Of a stretch of DNA of 64,000 nucleotides, positions 56,454-64,000 are shown piece after piece. The notes under the pieces were generated by a model. It was not told the DNA's origin. It saw nothing but the letters and a program-made list of their open reading frames with translations, and did not search any database. Positions within the stretch are counted from its first letter, which is position 1; each line of letters opens with the position of its first letter. The translations under genes were made by a program, and so were the position numbers. Origin of the DNA: Syngnathus acus (Eukaryota; Chordata; Actinopteri; Syngnathiformes; Syngnathidae); the NCBI RefSeq assembly GCF_901709675.1, contig NC_051101.1:2164501-2228500 (forward strand), given 5' to 3'.

Positions 56454-58700
56454 CTGTGGGCAGAATGGGAGCGGGGTAGGGGGGATGTCAAGATTGGGAG
56501 ATATTAAAGCACCCCCCTCACCCCCACCGCCGCTCCTCAATCTACAGCCACCCTCGAAGCCCTGTGAAGGAAAAAGTAGGTCCGCTGCTTCTTTTTAGTA
56601 GAAGAGAGATAATGAACTTTAAATTTAGAACGGCGCCAGCGGCATGCTGAAACATTGCGGTATGATATGATTCACCAAAAATGACCAATCACTTTTACGT
56701 AAAGTTAAGCCTCAGGATCTCCCATTGATCTATTTCCCACTTTGCTTGACACCACTAAGGTGGAGGGTCAGCTGGACCTCAACCAGTCGATTGCGGTGCG
56801 TTAATCTTAAGAAACAGAACAAACACAAACATCGAGACAGCGCTTGTACGTGATAGTATTCACTGTCATATATTGTTGAACAATACTGGTGCCGCACTGA
56901 GGAGCTGAGAGGAGTTGAGACGTCTCACTGAACTGGATATCCGTTTGTTTTATACTGCTGCAGTAATATTAGTAGAGGACAAAGAATATAGGCCTGTGAG
57001 TACTATATTTCTGTATTGGCTGGTTTTCTTCAAATATCCGTATCTGTATGTGTGTTGCTTTGCAAACAGAGCACGCACTCAAAGGGCTTGGGAAGCGTCA
57101 CCCTGCACTAGTGCCCTGAGGCTGCTTGGGAAATATAGTAGCGCCAAGGAGAAGAGATGTGACCGGCAGACCTGAGTTGAATCTCATGCCTTCATCTGCA
57201 ACCTCGCGTTTCTGTTTACAGATCCTTTTTTTAGTTATGGGCACTCAAATAATTATATCCCTCTGAAATGAATGGAAATATCCCCCCAAAGTTTTTCTCA
57301 GCTCCTCAGTACAGCAGTAATATTAGTCATTCTTTACAGAGGATAAAGAACATCTGCTTGTGTTTGGATATCTGTTGCATAAAGTGTAACAACACCATCA
57401 CATGCTAACTGTTAGCCCATGTGCCTATGCAGTTTCCCATAGTAAGGATTAAGCTAGTGGAGGCAATGAATTTGCTTTAAATGTGCCATGTGTAATTGTT
57501 AGCCTTTTTGTTGAGGGGGGCATAATTCTCACACTCGAACGTTTTATGATGCCAAATTAATTCTCTTTACACAACTTCCTACAAGAGCCTTGTTTTGAAT
57601 ATAAACAAGTCGACCTGTATGCACACACTCCACACACACACCAATGTACGTCGTGTGATGTATGAGTCAGTAAATCTGGTGCGTAAACATCCAGGTCGAA
57701 GCGCCGCTATCCAAACGCCATTACGTGTCATTACAATACATCTCAAATGTGCTTTAAGAGGTGACAGTCGGCCAGGCGGCACCTTCACAAACACGCAGTA
57801 TTGAGCACAAAGAGCTGTTATTTCTGGCTATAAATAGCGCCACTCACACACTGGCTAGCATCAACAATAAGCCCAGGCATCAGGGCCCTGGCTTGTGACA
57901 CATGAGTGTGTGTGTGCGTGTGTGTGTTCGTATTCTCTCACACGCGCGTCAGTTACAATCAGTGGGCTGGGTCACTGTTTTCCTGTTTGCACTCAGAGGA
58001 TGCGGTTGAACGTTTTTGCCGACGTCACGCATCTCACGGCAACATAAGTCCGCTGGTGCGGTGGCAAACAATGACAGCGAAGGCCGTCGTCGTTATCTCA
58101 AAGCACACACAAAATGGCGTGGCGGATGCAAAAGGTTGGCTAGTAATGACACGCACAAATTAAGTAACACTGTGATGATGGTGCTGAGAGGAACAGATGG
58201 AGATGTGGCCCACCCATAGCACAACATGTCACAGTCCCAAGGAGAAACACCAAGGAGACCGAGAGGGTGCAGGCGAGGGAAAGGGGGAGGGAGGGAGAGT
58301 GAGACTCTGCTACCCCCTGCAGGCTAATGTGTGTCAGTGTAAGCCTTCAAAAAGTCACAGGTGCTTTTTTTTTTACTCTTTTTTTTTTTTTGCCTCTTCT
58401 CTCCCGATGCAGTAACGAAAGAGAAGCGATTCAAAGTTGCATCATATATTTATAAGCAGTGTTGTTAACACGTGGTAGTTCTTTTCATGTAGGAATTAAT
58501 AGTATAGTATCAAAACATTTAAAAAAAAAAAAAGTACAAATAACCAAGTTGAGACGATGTAAACAACATCCATAGCAACAAACAACAGATTTTGAAGGAT
58601 CAGTCTCTCATTTAGAGATAAAATGCTAATTCGTCTGGCTTTCGTTGATGTTGTGGTTGTGCGTGCGTGCCTTCATAAGAGACATTTGTGACAAGGAATG
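56454..58700. other. Intergenic block
   Basis: No gene recognised. GT/CA-rich low-complexity sequence at about 57620-57650 and 57903-57930, T runs at 58365-58391 and an A run at about 58521-58533. Confidence 0.45.
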
Positions 58701-59034
58701 CCAGATGTAGTAATTTGATCATTTCAAATTCTCCAACACAAGAACAAATTACATCATATTTAAAGTACAAAAGGTCAAATGTACAATCGGGCCATTAAAT
58801 AAAAAAAGCCCATTTGAAGTGTAATTGTCGGAATAAGAAAACAAAAAGCAGAAACTAGATACACCCGCCATACTGCCTTGGGGTTGGGTTGTGCTACATG
58901 AAATCAAGTCCCGTCCTCATTGGATGAGGCGGACGAAAATGGCGGCCCACGTATGCAGGAGTGCTCCTGGAGGGCAGTGGCGACCTTTGGAAGGAAGGAA
59001 GGAAAAGCTGCATACGTCGGGGCCCCTCGGGCGC
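58701..59034 (-). other. scmh1: Probable scmh1 3'UTR, poly(A) signal not found
   Basis: Minus-strand sequence downstream of the scmh1 stop. No canonical AATAAA was found on the minus strand in the roughly 600 bp below the stop; the closest is a TATAAA variant near 58449-58454. The true 3' end is therefore not fixed and the boundary given is nominal. Confidence 0.35.

Positions 59035-64000
<4,966 letters not shown>

Noticed and set aside
56522-56561. A second mini-exon upstream of the orphan segment
   Set aside because: An acceptor and donor can be drawn, but joined to the MEYVGK frame it contains an in-frame TGA.

Overview
The window is nuclear DNA from a ray-finned (teleost) fish. The evidence is vertebrate genes split into many small exons with GT-AG introns (many under 300 bp), vertebrate-type AATAAA signals, abundant microsatellites and fish-type hAT DNA transposon remnants. 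Species cannot be named from the sequence alone. Three protein-coding genes are supported. All exon coordinates below were worked out by hand from splice sites, reading-frame continuity and remembered human proteins; no alignment was run.

Layout. (1) 1-1338: left flank with no recognisable gene. (2) 1339-7560, minus strand: a complete CTP synthase 1 gene (ctps1). Its 17 coding exons join without a frame break into 589 codons plus stop, and an untranslated first exon is inferred near 7424-7560. (3) 7840-8313: a promoter-like block (ETS, NF-Y, E-box) and a possible divergent spliced transcript on the plus strand. (4) About 8.3-48.7 kb: a roughly 40 kb gene desert with microsatellites, a 191-bp tandem duplication, a 145-152-bp tandem-repeat array, an 861-bp hAT-derived element and several stretches that might be enhancers. 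(5) 48.7-50.85 kb, plus strand: cited4, a CBP/p300-binding transcriptional co-regulator, with its whole coding region in one exon and a strong hairpin in the 3'UTR. (6) 50.87-59.0 kb: intergenic, with a textbook 233-bp hAT MITE and an unassigned exon-like segment. (7) 59,035-63,627, minus strand: the 3' ten coding exons of scmh1 (Polycomb, Sex comb on midleg homolog), from the second MBT repeat to the stop. The 5' part lies beyond the right edge, and a further hAT-like element begins at 63,778.

The three genes do not form a pathway. ctps1 makes CTP for nucleotide metabolism, cited4 tunes CBP/p300-dependent transcription, and scmh1 is a chromatin repressor. Their proximity is conserved synteny: from memory the same three genes cluster on human 1p34.2, but there SCMH1 lies on the CTPS1 side, whereas here scmh1 lies beyond cited4, which suggests a local rearrangement. 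I found no CRISPR array, bacterial-type operon or clearly new multigene system. The most interesting items are structural and regulatory: a 17-C polypyrimidine tract at a ctps1 splice acceptor, an intronic E-box palindrome, the cited4 3'UTR hairpin, the candidate divergent transcript and the mobile elements.
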